This document shows, piece by piece, positions 1 through 8,536 of a DNA stretch of 64,000 nucleotides. Every line of letters starts with the position of its first letter. Within the stretch, counting starts at the first letter, position 1. Below the pieces are notes generated by a model. That model saw nothing but the letters and a program-made list of their open reading frames with translations, was not told the DNA's origin and ran no database searches. The DNA is taken from positions 1 through 64,000 of the forward strand of contig NZ_FQZF01000014.1 of assembly GCF_900141905.1 (NCBI RefSeq), written 5' to 3'. The translations under genes were made by a program, and so were the position numbers. The stretch comes from Muricoccus roseus. Lineage in GTDB: Bacteria; Pseudomonadota; Alphaproteobacteria; Acetobacterales; Acetobacteraceae.

Positions 1-55
1 GGTGGAAGTCGGGTAACCGACGCAGCCGAGCGGTCCTAATCGCCCGATCGAACTC
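1..55 (+). rRNA. rrl: 23S rRNA, 3' end (partial)
   Basis: The first bases match the typical alphaproteobacterial 23S rRNA 3' terminus, with the ...GGTCCTAATCGCCCGATCG... stretch at about 30-50. The gene enters from the left edge of the window. The exact mature end cannot be fixed from sequence alone and is put near 55. It is followed by 5S rRNA and initiator tRNA, the usual end of an alphaproteobacterial rRNA operon. Confidence 0.85.
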
Positions 56-163
56 ATCCCCCCCACCGCTGAGGCCTAAAAACCCTCGCCGTGCGCAGCA
101 CCAATACGCAAACCCCTCCCACACAACACACCAACCCATCCATCACACCATCCGTCCCCAAAC

Positions 164-313
164 CAAGATCTGGCCCGGTGGCCTGGTGCCTATAGCGAGG
201 TTGCCACACCCGATCCCATCCCGAACTCGGCCGTGAAACACCTCCGCGCCTATGGTACTGCGTCTTAAGACGCGGGAGAGTCGGTCGGCGCCAGGCCACC
301 AGACCAGATCTTG
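164..313 (+). other. Processing stem flanking 5S rRNA
   Basis: CAAGATCTGG at 164-173 is perfectly complementary to CCAGATCTTG at 304-313, directly outside the 5S gene. Such flanking repeats normally bring the ends of pre-5S together for RNase cleavage. A second perfect 9-bp stem, 331-339 with 346-354, lies between 5S and the tRNA and may separate those two processing units. The roles are inferred from position. Confidence 0.6.
179..298 (+). rRNA. rrf: 5S rRNA
   Basis: A roughly 120-nt 5S rRNA. The terminal helix is visible as GCCTGGTGCC near 181-190 pairing with GGCGCCAGGC near 287-296, and the conserved internal CGATCCCATCCCGAACTCGG stretch lies at about 210-229. The gene sits between the 23S end and the initiator tRNA. 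A longer flanking inverted repeat (164-173 with 304-313) probably forms the precursor processing stem. Confidence 0.95.
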
Positions 314-358
314 ATCAAGGACGGATCACGCCGCTGCGCCTCATCGCGCAGCGGACAT

Positions 359-435
<77 letters not shown>

Positions 436-440
436 GATAC

Positions 441-472
441 AACCCCGTTCCCTCACCGGAACGGGGTTTTTT
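441..472 (+). terminator. Rho-independent terminator of the rRNA operon
   Basis: AACCCCGTTCC (441-451) pairs with GGAACGGGGTT (458-468) around a short loop and runs into a T tract (466-472). It lies just downstream of the initiator tRNA, as expected for the end of the operon. Confidence 0.92.
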
Positions 473-538
473 CGTGCCTTGTATCCGGCGCCGCAGAGCA
501 TAGAACCGCTGGGAACCCCAAGCGGAGTGGCGGCGTCC

Positions 539-1003
539 ATGCCCAATCCCCCAACCGGCTTTCAGCACGGCATCACCCTCGACCAGGCGCAGCGCGTCGC
601 GACCGCTGCGCTCGAGGAAGGCCGGCGCCTTGGCCTCGCCCCGCTCACCGTCGTGGTCCTCGATGCCGCGGGGCAGATGAAGGCCTTGCTGAAGGAGGAT
701 GGCTGCAGTCTTCTTCGCCCCGCCATTGCGCATGGCAAGGCCTTCGGCGCCATGGGCCTGGGTTTCGGTGGGCGGGAGCTCGCCCGGCGCTCCCAGGGCA
801 TGCCGGGCTTCATGAACGCCTTCTCCGACCTCGCCGGCGGCGCGGCCGTGCCCGTGCCGGGCGGGGTTCTGGTCCGGGACGGGCAGGGGGCCATCCTCGG
901 CGCCGTCGGCATCTCGGGCGACCTGTCCGACAAGGACGAGGCGGCCGCGGTCGCCGGGATCAAGGCCGCGGGGCTGACCCCGGATACGGGCGACGACGCA
1001 TGA
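539..1003 (+). CDS. GlcG/HbpS family heme-binding-like protein
   Basis: This 154-residue protein has the pattern of the DUF336 (GlcG/HbpS) family: an N-terminal helix region (LDQAQRVATAALEEG), the strand VVVLDAAGQ, the helix region around AHGKAFGAMGLG, and a Gly-rich C-terminal half with VPGGVLV and ILGAVGISGD. The family includes heme-binding and glycolate-locus proteins, usually small and cytosolic or secreted. The start is placed at the ATG at 539; an in-frame TTG at 479 would add a non-conserved leader overlapping the terminator region. The stop overlaps the start of the next gene (ATGA), so the two are probably co-transcribed. Ligand and role are not shown by the sequence. Confidence 0.85.
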   Translation: MPNPPTGFQHGITLDQAQRVATAALEEGRRLGLAPLTVVVLDAAGQMKALLKEDGCSLLRPAIAHGKAFGAMGLGFGGRELARRSQGMPGFMNAFSDLAGGAAVPVPGGVLVRDGQGAILGAVGISGDLSDKDEAAAVAGIKAAGLTPDTGDDA

Positions 1004-2403
1004 CCGCCGCGCCCTCGCAGGCTCTGCCCCAGGTCCTGGCGCGGATCGACGCGGCGGAGGCCGAGATCCGGGCCCGCTACTTCGACTTCCTCCGCATCCC
1101 CAGCGTCAGCGCGCAGCCTGACCATGCCGGCGATTGCCGCCGTGCCGCCGCCTGGCTGGTCGAGGAGCTGACCTCCCTCGGCTTCACCGCCGAGATCCGC
1201 GAGACCAGGGGCCACCCGGCCGTGGTCGCCTTCCATCCCGGCCCGGGCGGCGAGGCGAAGCCGCTGCTCTATTACGGCCATTACGACGTGCAGCCGGCCG
1301 AGCCCTTCGAGCTCTGGACCTCGCCCCCCTTCGAGCCGACGGTGAAGCAAGGCCGGAACGGCCCGGTGACCGTCGCCCGAGGGGCCGTGGACGATAAGGG
1401 GCAGGTGATGACCTGGCTCGCGGCCATGCGCGCCTGGCACGAGGTGGCCGGCGGCCCGCCCGCGCCCATCCGCGTGCTGGTGGAGGGCGAGGAGGAGATC
1501 GGCAGCCCGAGCCTCGACGCCTTCCTGGAGGAGCATGCGGCGGAGCTGCGCCAGGCGCGGGCCGTGGTCGTCAGCGACACGAACATGTGGGACGCGAAGA
1601 CACCCGCCATCTCGGCGCGGCTGCGCGGAATGGCCTATGCGCAGATAGACCTCTTTGCCGCCTCGCGGGACCTCCATTCCGGCCTCTATGGCGGTATGGC
1701 CCTCAACCCCATCAACCTGCTCTGCCGGATCCTTGCTGAGCTGACGGATGCGAATGGCCGAATCCAGCTCCCGGGCTTCTATGACGGCGTGCCGGAGGTC
1801 GGCGGTAATCTCGATGCTGCCTGGGACTCCCTCGGCTTCGACGAGGCGCGCTTCCTCGGAGATATCGGCCTCTCCGTCCCGGCGGGCGAGAAGGGGGTGA
1901 AGCCGCTGGTCCGGCAATGGGCGCGGCCGACCTGCGATGTGAACGGTATCTGGGGCGGCTATACCGGCCCGGGCGCGAAGACGGTCATCGCGGCGGAGGC
2001 CCATGCGAAGGTCTCCTTCCGCCTCGTCGGCGACCAGGACCCGAACCAGGTGCTGGATGCGCTGGAGGAGTTCGTGAAGGCACGCCTGCCCGCTGATGCC
2101 CGGGCCGAGATCCAGCGCTTCAGCGCCGCGGCGCCGGTCGTCGTACCGGAGGACAGCGCGGAGGTGGCCGCCGCCCGGCGGGCGCTCGCCGCCGAGTTCG
2201 GGCGCGAGGCCGTGCTGATCGGTTCCGGCGGCTCCATCCCGGTGGTGGAGAGCTTCCGGCGCATCCTCGGTCTCGACAGCGTGCTGATGGGCTTCGGCCT
2301 GGATGACGACCAGGTGCACAGCCCCAACGAGAAGTTCGACTGGGCGTGCCTGATGCATGGCGCCCGCAGCCACGCCCGGCTGCTGGCCGAACTGGCGGGC
2401 TGA
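1000..2403 (+). CDS. M20 family metallopeptidase (dipeptidase-like)
   Basis: A 467-residue zinc hydrolase of the M20/M25/M40 family, the group that contains ArgE/DapE and carnosinase-like dipeptidases. The metal-site motifs are in order: GHYDVQP with His94, VDDKGQ with Asp131, EGEEEIGSPS at about 162-171 (general base and ligand glutamates), and a C-terminal VHSPNEK. The long insert between the glutamates and the C-terminal His fits the dimerisation domain. No signal peptide is seen, so it should act in the cytosol on a peptide or acylated amino acid. It overlaps the upstream gene by ATGA and ends just before a strong hairpin. The exact substrate cannot be told. Confidence 0.92.
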   Translation: MTAAPSQALPQVLARIDAAEAEIRARYFDFLRIPSVSAQPDHAGDCRRAAAWLVEELTSLGFTAEIRETRGHPAVVAFHPGPGGEAKPLLYYGHYDVQPAEPFELWTSPPFEPTVKQGRNGPVTVARGAVDDKGQVMTWLAAMRAWHEVAGGPPAPIRVLVEGEEEIGSPSLDAFLEEHAAELRQARAVVVSDTNMWDAKTPAISARLRGMAYAQIDLFAASRDLHSGLYGGMALNPINLLCRILAELTDANGRIQLPGFYDGVPEVGGNLDAAWDSLGFDEARFLGDIGLSVPAGEKGVKPLVRQWARPTCDVNGIWGGYTGPGAKTVIAAEAHAKVSFRLVGDQDPNQVLDALEEFVKARLPADARAEIQRFSAAAPVVVPEDSAEVAAARRALAAEFGREAVLIGSGGSIPVVESFRRILGLDSVLMGFGLDDDQVHSPNEKFDWACLMHGARSHARLLAELAG

Positions 2404-2410
2404 AACGCAA

Positions 2411-2445
2411 GACGGCCCCGCCTTCAAAGAGAAGGCGGGGCCGTC
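2411..2445. terminator. Bidirectional terminator hairpin
   Basis: GACGGCCCCGCCTTC (2411-2425) and GAAGGCGGGGCCGTC (2431-2445) form a perfect 15-bp stem with a 5-nt loop. It sits between the converging M20 peptidase and the 64-residue gene. T-rich flanks are short on both sides, so it probably serves both directions. Confidence 0.8.
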
Positions 2446-2460
2446 CTTACGCCGTAAGCC

Positions 2461-2655
2461 TCAGCGCTTGGTGGCGCCGCCGATATCCGCGCGCAGCTCC
2501 ATGATCCGGCCCTTGATGCTCTCGCGCAGGCTTGGGGAGGTGTGCGGCTTCATCCCGGCCAGCGTCTGCTCCAGCTCGGCCAGGAGGCGACGCTTCTCGT
2601 CCACGCTCCGGCGGATCGGCTTGTTGTCGCTGAATTGTCCATCGAAGGCGCGCAT
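2461..2655 (-). CDS. Small hypothetical protein (64 aa)
   Basis: This short gene encodes a charged, mostly helical protein, beginning MRAFDGQFSD and carrying a Lys/Arg/Glu-rich middle (EKRRLLAELEQTL) that could form a short coiled coil. A very good ribosome binding site (AGGAGG, about nine bases before the ATG at 2655) and a strong terminator just after the stop argue that it is a real gene. There is no signal peptide or membrane segment. I do not recognise the family. It lies between a peptidase and the tamAB operon and could have its own promoter in 2656-2876. Confidence 0.6.
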   Translation of the reverse strand: MRAFDGQFSDNKPIRRSVDEKRRLLAELEQTLAGMKPHTSPSLRESIKGRIMELRADIGGATKR

Positions 2656-2844
2656 TCGGCTCCTCCTCTCCCTGTCATCTCAGTGGCTGTCCCGTGCCGG
2701 GGGGTGGATGCGCCGGCAGGCGGCACGATCAGGACCCACCCTGCCTTGCCGCTCGGAGCAGCCATCGGCCCGGGATGGCGGGACTCTAGCCATTCCGGCG
2801 GCTGACCGGAATACCCGGCCCATCCCCGTTCGCCTGGGCAATAT

Positions 2845-2867
2845 CCCCAGCCCCGCAGGGGCCGGGG
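2845..2867 (-). terminator. Hairpin after tamB
   Basis: CCCCAGCCCC at 2845-2854 pairs with GGGGCCGGGG at 2858-2867 around a 3-nt loop, with one G-U pair in the reverse-strand RNA. It begins about ten bases past the tamB stop. There is no T run, so it may stabilise the mRNA end or act as a weak terminator. Confidence 0.5.
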
Positions 2868-2876
2868 CGCGAGCGG

Positions 2877-5800
2877 TCAGTACTCGTATTCGTAGGTCAG
2901 CCCGAGCCCCTGGCTGTCGGCCCCGGCGCCGCTTTCCAGCTTAAGGCGCGGCGTCAGCTCGATCTCGACGCCCACCCGGGGCGAGCCCGTGCTCGTGCCA
3001 GGATCGACGTTCAGATAGATGCCCTGGCCGAGATAGCCGCCTGCCTCGATTCCCGGCGTGCCGTTCGCCCCCGTGCCGATCCCGAGCCGGTCCAGCCCGA
3101 GCGTGCGGCTCACCCGTCCCAGCACGCCGCTTACCGGGTCTTCCTGCCCGCCCGAGACGGCGCCCGAGAGCACGCGGGCTAGCTGCGCGATCTGGAAGGG
3201 GGAGAGCCGGTCCGCCGAGCGGTTGAAGATCAGCCGCGCCAGCACCTCGTCCTGCGGCAGCTCGGGGCTGGAGGTGAACTCGATCTTCGGCGCCCGGGGA
3301 GTCCCCGTGACGGTCACGTTGATCGTCGTGGCGCTCACCCGCGAGGTGGCGAGCAGGTCGATCTCGGGGGACGCGACATCGCCCTGGAAGGTCAGCACGC
3401 CCCGCTCGAAGTTCAGCCGCCGGTCCAGCACGGTCAGGTTGCCGCGGCGGAGCCGCAGCGCGCCGTTCGCCTGCGGCTCCGAGATGGTTCCCCCGATCCG
3501 CACATCGCCGCCCATTTCCACATCCAGCCCGCGGCCACGCAGATACACCTGCCCCGGCGCGCGGAAGGTGATGTCGAGCGCCATGGGCGGGGCATCGGAC
3601 GGAGGCGCCGCGGGCGCCTGGCGCCCCGCCGTCCGGCGTGCGGCGGCCGTGCCCGGCGGCGGGGAGGGCGCGCCGCGACCGACCTCCCGCACTTCCCCGA
3701 TCTCCGCCACGCCGCCGGGGAGCCCCTCGGGGATGCCGATCGTGGCGGTGCGGGTGGTGATCATGCCGGCCAGCCGCATCCCGTCCCCGACCGAGCCGGA
3801 GAGGCGGAGATCCGTGTCGAAGGCGCCGCGCAGCAGGTCGGAGGAGATAGGCTGGAGGTTCTCGCCCCGCACCGTGAGGTCGATGGGCTGCCCCTCCGCG
3901 AAAGGCTGGATCTGCCCGCGCGCCGTCAGCGTGCCCGGGCCGGCTCGCGCCGTGATCGATTCCACGACGATCCGGTCCATGTCGCCCCGCACCGTGCCCT
4001 GGATCTCCCGTAGGGCGAGCCCGTATTCGAGGTTCCGGAAGAGGCCGCGAGAGAGCCGTGCCGTCCCCGAGATCTGCGGGGAAGCGACCGTGCCGCCCGC
4101 CCGGGCGTCGATCGCGACGGTGCCGGCCACCCGGTTCGCGCCGCCCAGCAGGAACGGCCCCGCAACCACGCCCAGGTCGGTGGTGCCCCGCAGGGTGGCG
4201 TTGATCGGCCCCTCGAAGTCGCTGGGCACGCGCGCCTCCAGGTCCAGCCGCAGCGCGGGCCCGACGCGGAATTCGGCGCGCGTCTCCACCGTTTCCCCGC
4301 GCATCCGCGCGGTGGCCTGCAGCGTCCCCGCCGGAAGGCCGCGCGCCCAGGGCGCGCCGGCCCGCAGCCCGGTGCCGCGCAGCTCTCCCTCGATACCGGG
4401 CTTCGCCACGGGCCCGGACAGCCGGACCTCACCCGAGAGAACGCCCGAGAGCGTCGGGTCGGGCACGAAGAGATTGACGAGCGAGAGAGGCAGGCTGGAA
4501 AGGTTGGCGCGCAGGTCGGCATTGTCCGGCCCCCAGCGCCCGGCCACCTGCAGCGCGCCACCGGGGCGCCCCTGGAGGGAGATGCCCAGGGTGGAGATGC
4601 CGCCATTCGCCGCGATCACCACCGTGGCCGGGGCAGAAAGGCGGATCCCGAGCCCCTGGCGCTGCACGTCCAGCGCCGAGAGCTCGATCCGCTTTTCCGG
4701 CTGGTCCAGCGCCAGCCGGGCACGCAGGGCGGCACGGCCATCCAGCGCGCGCAGGTCTCCGCGGACATCCAGTGCCGCATCCGTGCCGCTGGCCAGCACC
4801 GTGCCGTTCACCACCTGCCCGCCGGCCCGAAGATTGTTCGCGCGGACCTCTGCCTCGATCCCCTGGCGTTGGGCACCTTCCGGCCCCGTGGGCATGAGCT
4901 TCGCGGTCACGCGCAGCCCGCCGCCGAGAGGCGTCCCCGCGACAGGGGTGAGGGGCGCGAGGTCCGCCGCCTCGAGCGTGAGCTCCGCCCGCGCGAGGAA
5001 GCGGGCGATATCCACCTCGCCGCCCGCCTGCAGGCGCGCCGGGCCGAGCGAGGCGCGCAGCGTCTCGATGCGGATGCGGTCACCCTCCTGCGCGGCGCGT
5101 GCCTCGGCGGCCAGCGGCAGGCCCTGGAGCCGCGCGTTCAGGTTCAGGCTGCCGGCCGGAACCGTGGCACGGGGCAACGCGGCCTCCAGCCGCAGGGCCT
5201 CGAAGCGGCGGCCATAGGCTTCCAGGGCAGGGGAATCGGCCGTGAGGGCGACGGCCGGGTCGGAGGCCGGGCCTGTCACCCGCGCCTGGGCCTGCAACTG
5301 CCCGCGCACGGGGACATTCGGGATGTCCTGCGCCTGCAGGCCTGCCTGGAGGGTGAGGTCGAGCACCTCGCCATAGGCGCCCTCCGCCCGCAGCGTCACC
5401 GCACGGCCATTGATCGCCAGCTCATGAACCCGCTGCTGGTTGGCGCGCAGGAGAATGGTGGGGGCGGGGCCGAGAAGGCCGGGCGCAGGCTCGGGCAGCC
5501 GCGGGTCGCGCAACGTGGCTTCCACCCGCAGTTCCGGCGCCGCGTTCGTGCCAGTGACGGTCCCGCGCGCCTCGATCCCGCCCCAGCCCACCGTCTCCGG
5601 CACCAGGCCCGCCAGCGTGCCCGCATCGTTCACCCGGGCATCGAAGGCGAGGTCGAGCGCGTCGCCCACCGTCCCGCGCGCCTCGACCACCGCCGCACCC
5701 GTTTCCACCCGCACCCGCTCGATCCGGGTGGCGCCACCCTCCCCGGGGCTGGTGCGGATGTCGTAGCGCAACGCGGCGACGGGTGCGGGCAGGAAGCCGC

Positions 5801-6638
5801 CGAGATTCGCATCGCCCGAGGCCTCCAGCCCCACGCCACCACCGGCGGGCAGGCTGACGAAGCCGCGCCCCTCCACCCGCGCCGTCTCGCCCATATCGGC
5901 GAGGAGGGTGAAGCCGGCGCCACTGGCGGGACCATCGAGCGCCAGGCGCAGCCGCGTGGCCTGCTCGGGCTTGCCGAGCAGCCCGGCCACGAGCCCGCCG
6001 CGCGCCTCGTCATAGGTCAGGTCGATCTTCACCCGCTCCCCCGGCGCAAGCGCCAGGTCGAGGTCGAGCGTGCCGGGCGCATCGAGCCGGCGCCCCTTGG
6101 CGCCGAGGAACGCGCCATCCGCGCCGAGCCGTCCACCCGCCTCCAGCGAGAGGGTCGCGGGAAAGCCCGCCACGGCCTCGCCCAGCTCGATGCGCGGCAG
6201 CGACAGGCGTTCCAACGCCACCCGCACCGGCAGCTGAGGCAGCTGCGGGATGAGAGGACCGGGCTCGGAGGGCGCCACGGGCGCATTCGGATCGGTCACG
6301 GGCAGGCGGCTGAAGGCCACGCGCGCGGCGGCGAGGTTCGAGACCCGCAGCTCCCCCGAGGCGAGGCGCAGCAGGTCGAGGTCGAGGGCGACATCCTCGA
6401 GCACGAGGTAGGGTCCCTCGGCATCCGAGAGCACCACGCGCCCGATGCGCGGCGCGGCGGGCAGCCCGCCATGCAGGTTCTCGATCTGCAGCCCGGGCAC
6501 GAAGCCCATGGCCAGCCGCGCCAGCGCGTCCTGGCCCGGCCGCACGTTGAGCGCCACCCAGCCGCCCGCGAGGAGCAGGATGGGCAGGATGACGACGATC
6601 CCGAGGATCGCCAGCAGGATCCGCTTCACCCAGCGCAT
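2877..6638 (-). CDS. tamB: Translocation and assembly module protein TamB
   Basis: A 1253-residue AsmA/DUF490-type protein. A single N-terminal membrane anchor (about residues 7-29, ILLAILGIVVILPILLLAGG) is followed by a very long, repetitive beta-rich region that should span the periplasm as a lipid-carrying groove, and a C-terminal TamB domain ending in a Tyr-rich tail (EYEY). A Pro/Ala/Arg-rich low-complexity break lies near residue 1000. TamB works with the Omp85 protein TamA in outer-membrane protein insertion and in lipid transport to the outer membrane. It starts one base inside the tamA stop (TGATG), so the pair is translationally coupled. Confidence 0.95.
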   Translation of the reverse strand: MRWVKRILLAILGIVVILPILLLAGGWVALNVRPGQDALARLAMGFVPGLQIENLHGGLPAAPRIGRVVLSDAEGPYLVLEDVALDLDLLRLASGELRVSNLAAARVAFSRLPVTDPNAPVAPSEPGPLIPQLPQLPVRVALERLSLPRIELGEAVAGFPATLSLEAGGRLGADGAFLGAKGRRLDAPGTLDLDLALAPGERVKIDLTYDEARGGLVAGLLGKPEQATRLRLALDGPASGAGFTLLADMGETARVEGRGFVSLPAGGGVGLEASGDANLGGFLPAPVAALRYDIRTSPGEGGATRIERVRVETGAAVVEARGTVGDALDLAFDARVNDAGTLAGLVPETVGWGGIEARGTVTGTNAAPELRVEATLRDPRLPEPAPGLLGPAPTILLRANQQRVHELAINGRAVTLRAEGAYGEVLDLTLQAGLQAQDIPNVPVRGQLQAQARVTGPASDPAVALTADSPALEAYGRRFEALRLEAALPRATVPAGSLNLNARLQGLPLAAEARAAQEGDRIRIETLRASLGPARLQAGGEVDIARFLARAELTLEAADLAPLTPVAGTPLGGGLRVTAKLMPTGPEGAQRQGIEAEVRANNLRAGGQVVNGTVLASGTDAALDVRGDLRALDGRAALRARLALDQPEKRIELSALDVQRQGLGIRLSAPATVVIAANGGISTLGISLQGRPGGALQVAGRWGPDNADLRANLSSLPLSLVNLFVPDPTLSGVLSGEVRLSGPVAKPGIEGELRGTGLRAGAPWARGLPAGTLQATARMRGETVETRAEFRVGPALRLDLEARVPSDFEGPINATLRGTTDLGVVAGPFLLGGANRVAGTVAIDARAGGTVASPQISGTARLSRGLFRNLEYGLALREIQGTVRGDMDRIVVESITARAGPGTLTARGQIQPFAEGQPIDLTVRGENLQPISSDLLRGAFDTDLRLSGSVGDGMRLAGMITTRTATIGIPEGLPGGVAEIGEVREVGRGAPSPPPGTAAARRTAGRQAPAAPPSDAPPMALDITFRAPGQVYLRGRGLDVEMGGDVRIGGTISEPQANGALRLRRGNLTVLDRRLNFERGVLTFQGDVASPEIDLLATSRVSATTINVTVTGTPRAPKIEFTSSPELPQDEVLARLIFNRSADRLSPFQIAQLARVLSGAVSGGQEDPVSGVLGRVSRTLGLDRLGIGTGANGTPGIEAGGYLGQGIYLNVDPGTSTGSPRVGVEIELTPRLKLESGAGADSQGLGLTYEYEY

Positions 6639-8536
6639 CAGAAGGCCTGCCCGATGCCCACGTAGAAGCCGAAGCCCGCGCTGCCCGGCACCTTGGAGAG
6701 GGGCAGGGCGACATCGGCCCGGATGGGGCCGATCGCGGTCGCGTAGCGGAAACCGACGCCGGCGCCGACGCGCAGGTCGCCGAAGCCGGAAAGCGCCTCC
6801 TCGCCCACGCTGCCCGCATCCGCGAAGACGGCCACGCCATAGGGGCCGGAGATGCGCTGGCGCAGTTCCACGCTGCCCTCCACCAGGGAGAGGCCGCCGC
6901 GAGGGCTCTGGTCCCGCCGCCGGGGTCCGATGCTCTGGTAGTCATAGCCGCGCACCGAGCCGCCGCCGCCGGCATAGAAGCGTAGATGCGGCGGAACCTG
7001 CCCGGCTTCGGCCCCGGCCAGGGTGCCGACGCCAGCCCGCACCGCCAGGATGCTGCCCTTGTCGCCGCTCAGATCGAAATAGGCGCTTCCGGTACCCCGG
7101 ACGCGGACGAAGGTGGCATGCGTATCCCCGAGCGACAGAGTGGGCGAGACCAGCAGGTTCGCGCGGTAGCCGCGGGACGGGTCCAGAACATTGTCCGTCC
7201 CGTCGAAGCGCGCGCCGAGGGGCAAGGAGATCAGCGTGTAGCGCAGATCCTGGTCCAGTTCGGAGGTATTCCCGATCTCTCCTGCGATGCCGGCGGAGAG
7301 GGTGAGGCGCGGGTCGATCTTCCGCTCCAGCGAAAAGCCAGCGGTGATCGCGTCCCGGTCATAGGCCAGCAGCCGCTCCCGCAGGATGGCCACATCGGTC
7401 ACCGCCGTGGCGTTCAGCCCGGCGAACCAGGGCTGGCGAAGATTGGCGGAAAGCCGGTAGCCTGTGTCGCTCACCCCCCGCTGGGTGGTGCGGGAGACCT
7501 CCCCCTCGATCCGGAGGCGCTCCGCCGCGCCGAAGAGGTTCCGGTGCTCCCAATAGGCGCGGAGCGTCGGGCCGTAGCGTGTCTCGTACCCCGCCGTCCC
7601 GCCGATCGCTCGGAAGGGTCGCTCGGCCACGAGGAAGGTCACGGGCAGGCGCCCCTCCGGGTCCAGCCGCTCGCCAATCCGCGCGCGCACCGTGCCGAAC
7701 ACGCCCAATGCCAGCACGTCGCGCCGTACCCGGTCCAGCTCGTCCGGGTTGTAGACCTCGCCGGCGAGCACCCCCGAGGCCCGGCGCAGCAACTCCGGAT
7801 CAACGTTTTCCGAGCCTTGCACGGCCGGCTGGGCGAAGCGGGCGCGCGGCCCGGGCTGCACGCGATAGACCACCTCCATGCTCCGCGCGTCATGATCCAC
7901 CGTGATCTCGCGCCGCGGCACGCTTGCGAAGGGGTGGCCTGCCTCCCGCAACCGGGTCAGCAGGGTCTCCTGTGTGCTGTTCACCGCCTCGGCCCGGGCC
8001 GGATCGCCTGGGCCGAGCCCGGCGACCTCGCCCGCCTCGGAGATATCCTCCTCCAGCACGGCGGGGCGGGTGGTGACGGTGGAGATGCGATACAGCGGCC
8101 CGGTCTCGGCGGCGATCACAACCGGTACCGGCTCCGGACCCCGGGCCTGGAGCCGGATGGCGAGATCCGGCGCATCCGGCGCCTCCCCCGCCACTGTCAC
8201 CCGGGGGGTACCGGCATAATAGCCTTCCGAGCGAAGCGCGGTGCGGAGGTTGCTCAGGTCCTGAAGGGCCCGCGCCACCAGCCCCTCCGCGCTGGTCGGC
8301 ACGCTCTCCCGCAGGCGGCGCAGGACCGAGACGCCCTCCATGGCGGTGTCGAGCTGTGCGTTCCCGGTGGGGGTGAAGGTCACCTCATAGGGGCGGACGG
8401 GACCTTCTGCGTCATCGGGGTTCGGGGCCGCCGCCTCGCGCGGTTCCTCCGCTGCTGGCGCCGCGGCGGGCTGCGCCCAGGCGGTTCCGATCAGCAACAG
8501 GGGGATCAGCGCGAGTCCGGGGTGGAGGGAAGGCAA
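6638..8536 (-). CDS. tamA: Omp85-family outer membrane assembly protein TamA
   Basis: A 632-residue protein with a cleavable signal peptide (LALIPLLLIGTAWA, cut near residue 21), periplasmic POTRA-type domains in roughly the first 300 residues, and a C-terminal beta barrel ending in phenylalanine. The Omp85 signature is clear around residue 525 (YAGGGGSVRGYDY). TamA is the outer-membrane partner of TamB. The start is a TTG at 8536; later in-frame starts would cut the signal peptide. An AGGAG lies about 12 bases upstream. This start codon shares a base with the ATG of the divergent M20 gene, so the promoter must lie inside that gene. Confidence 0.93.
   Translation of the reverse strand: MPSLHPGLALIPLLLIGTAWAQPAAAPAAEEPREAAAPNPDDAEGPVRPYEVTFTPTGNAQLDTAMEGVSVLRRLRESVPTSAEGLVARALQDLSNLRTALRSEGYYAGTPRVTVAGEAPDAPDLAIRLQARGPEPVPVVIAAETGPLYRISTVTTRPAVLEEDISEAGEVAGLGPGDPARAEAVNSTQETLLTRLREAGHPFASVPRREITVDHDARSMEVVYRVQPGPRARFAQPAVQGSENVDPELLRRASGVLAGEVYNPDELDRVRRDVLALGVFGTVRARIGERLDPEGRLPVTFLVAERPFRAIGGTAGYETRYGPTLRAYWEHRNLFGAAERLRIEGEVSRTTQRGVSDTGYRLSANLRQPWFAGLNATAVTDVAILRERLLAYDRDAITAGFSLERKIDPRLTLSAGIAGEIGNTSELDQDLRYTLISLPLGARFDGTDNVLDPSRGYRANLLVSPTLSLGDTHATFVRVRGTGSAYFDLSGDKGSILAVRAGVGTLAGAEAGQVPPHLRFYAGGGGSVRGYDYQSIGPRRRDQSPRGGLSLVEGSVELRQRISGPYGVAVFADAGSVGEEALSGFGDLRVGAGVGFRYATAIGPIRADVALPLSKVPGSAGFGFYVGIGQAF

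Noticed and set aside
479-538. TTG-initiated extension of the GlcG/HbpS-like protein
   Set aside because: The extra 20 residues are not like the family and begin within a few bases of the rRNA terminator.
562-2427. A 621-codon reverse frame opposite the GlcG-like and M20 genes
   Set aside because: Same antisense pattern, composition unlike a protein, and it crosses two well-supported forward genes.
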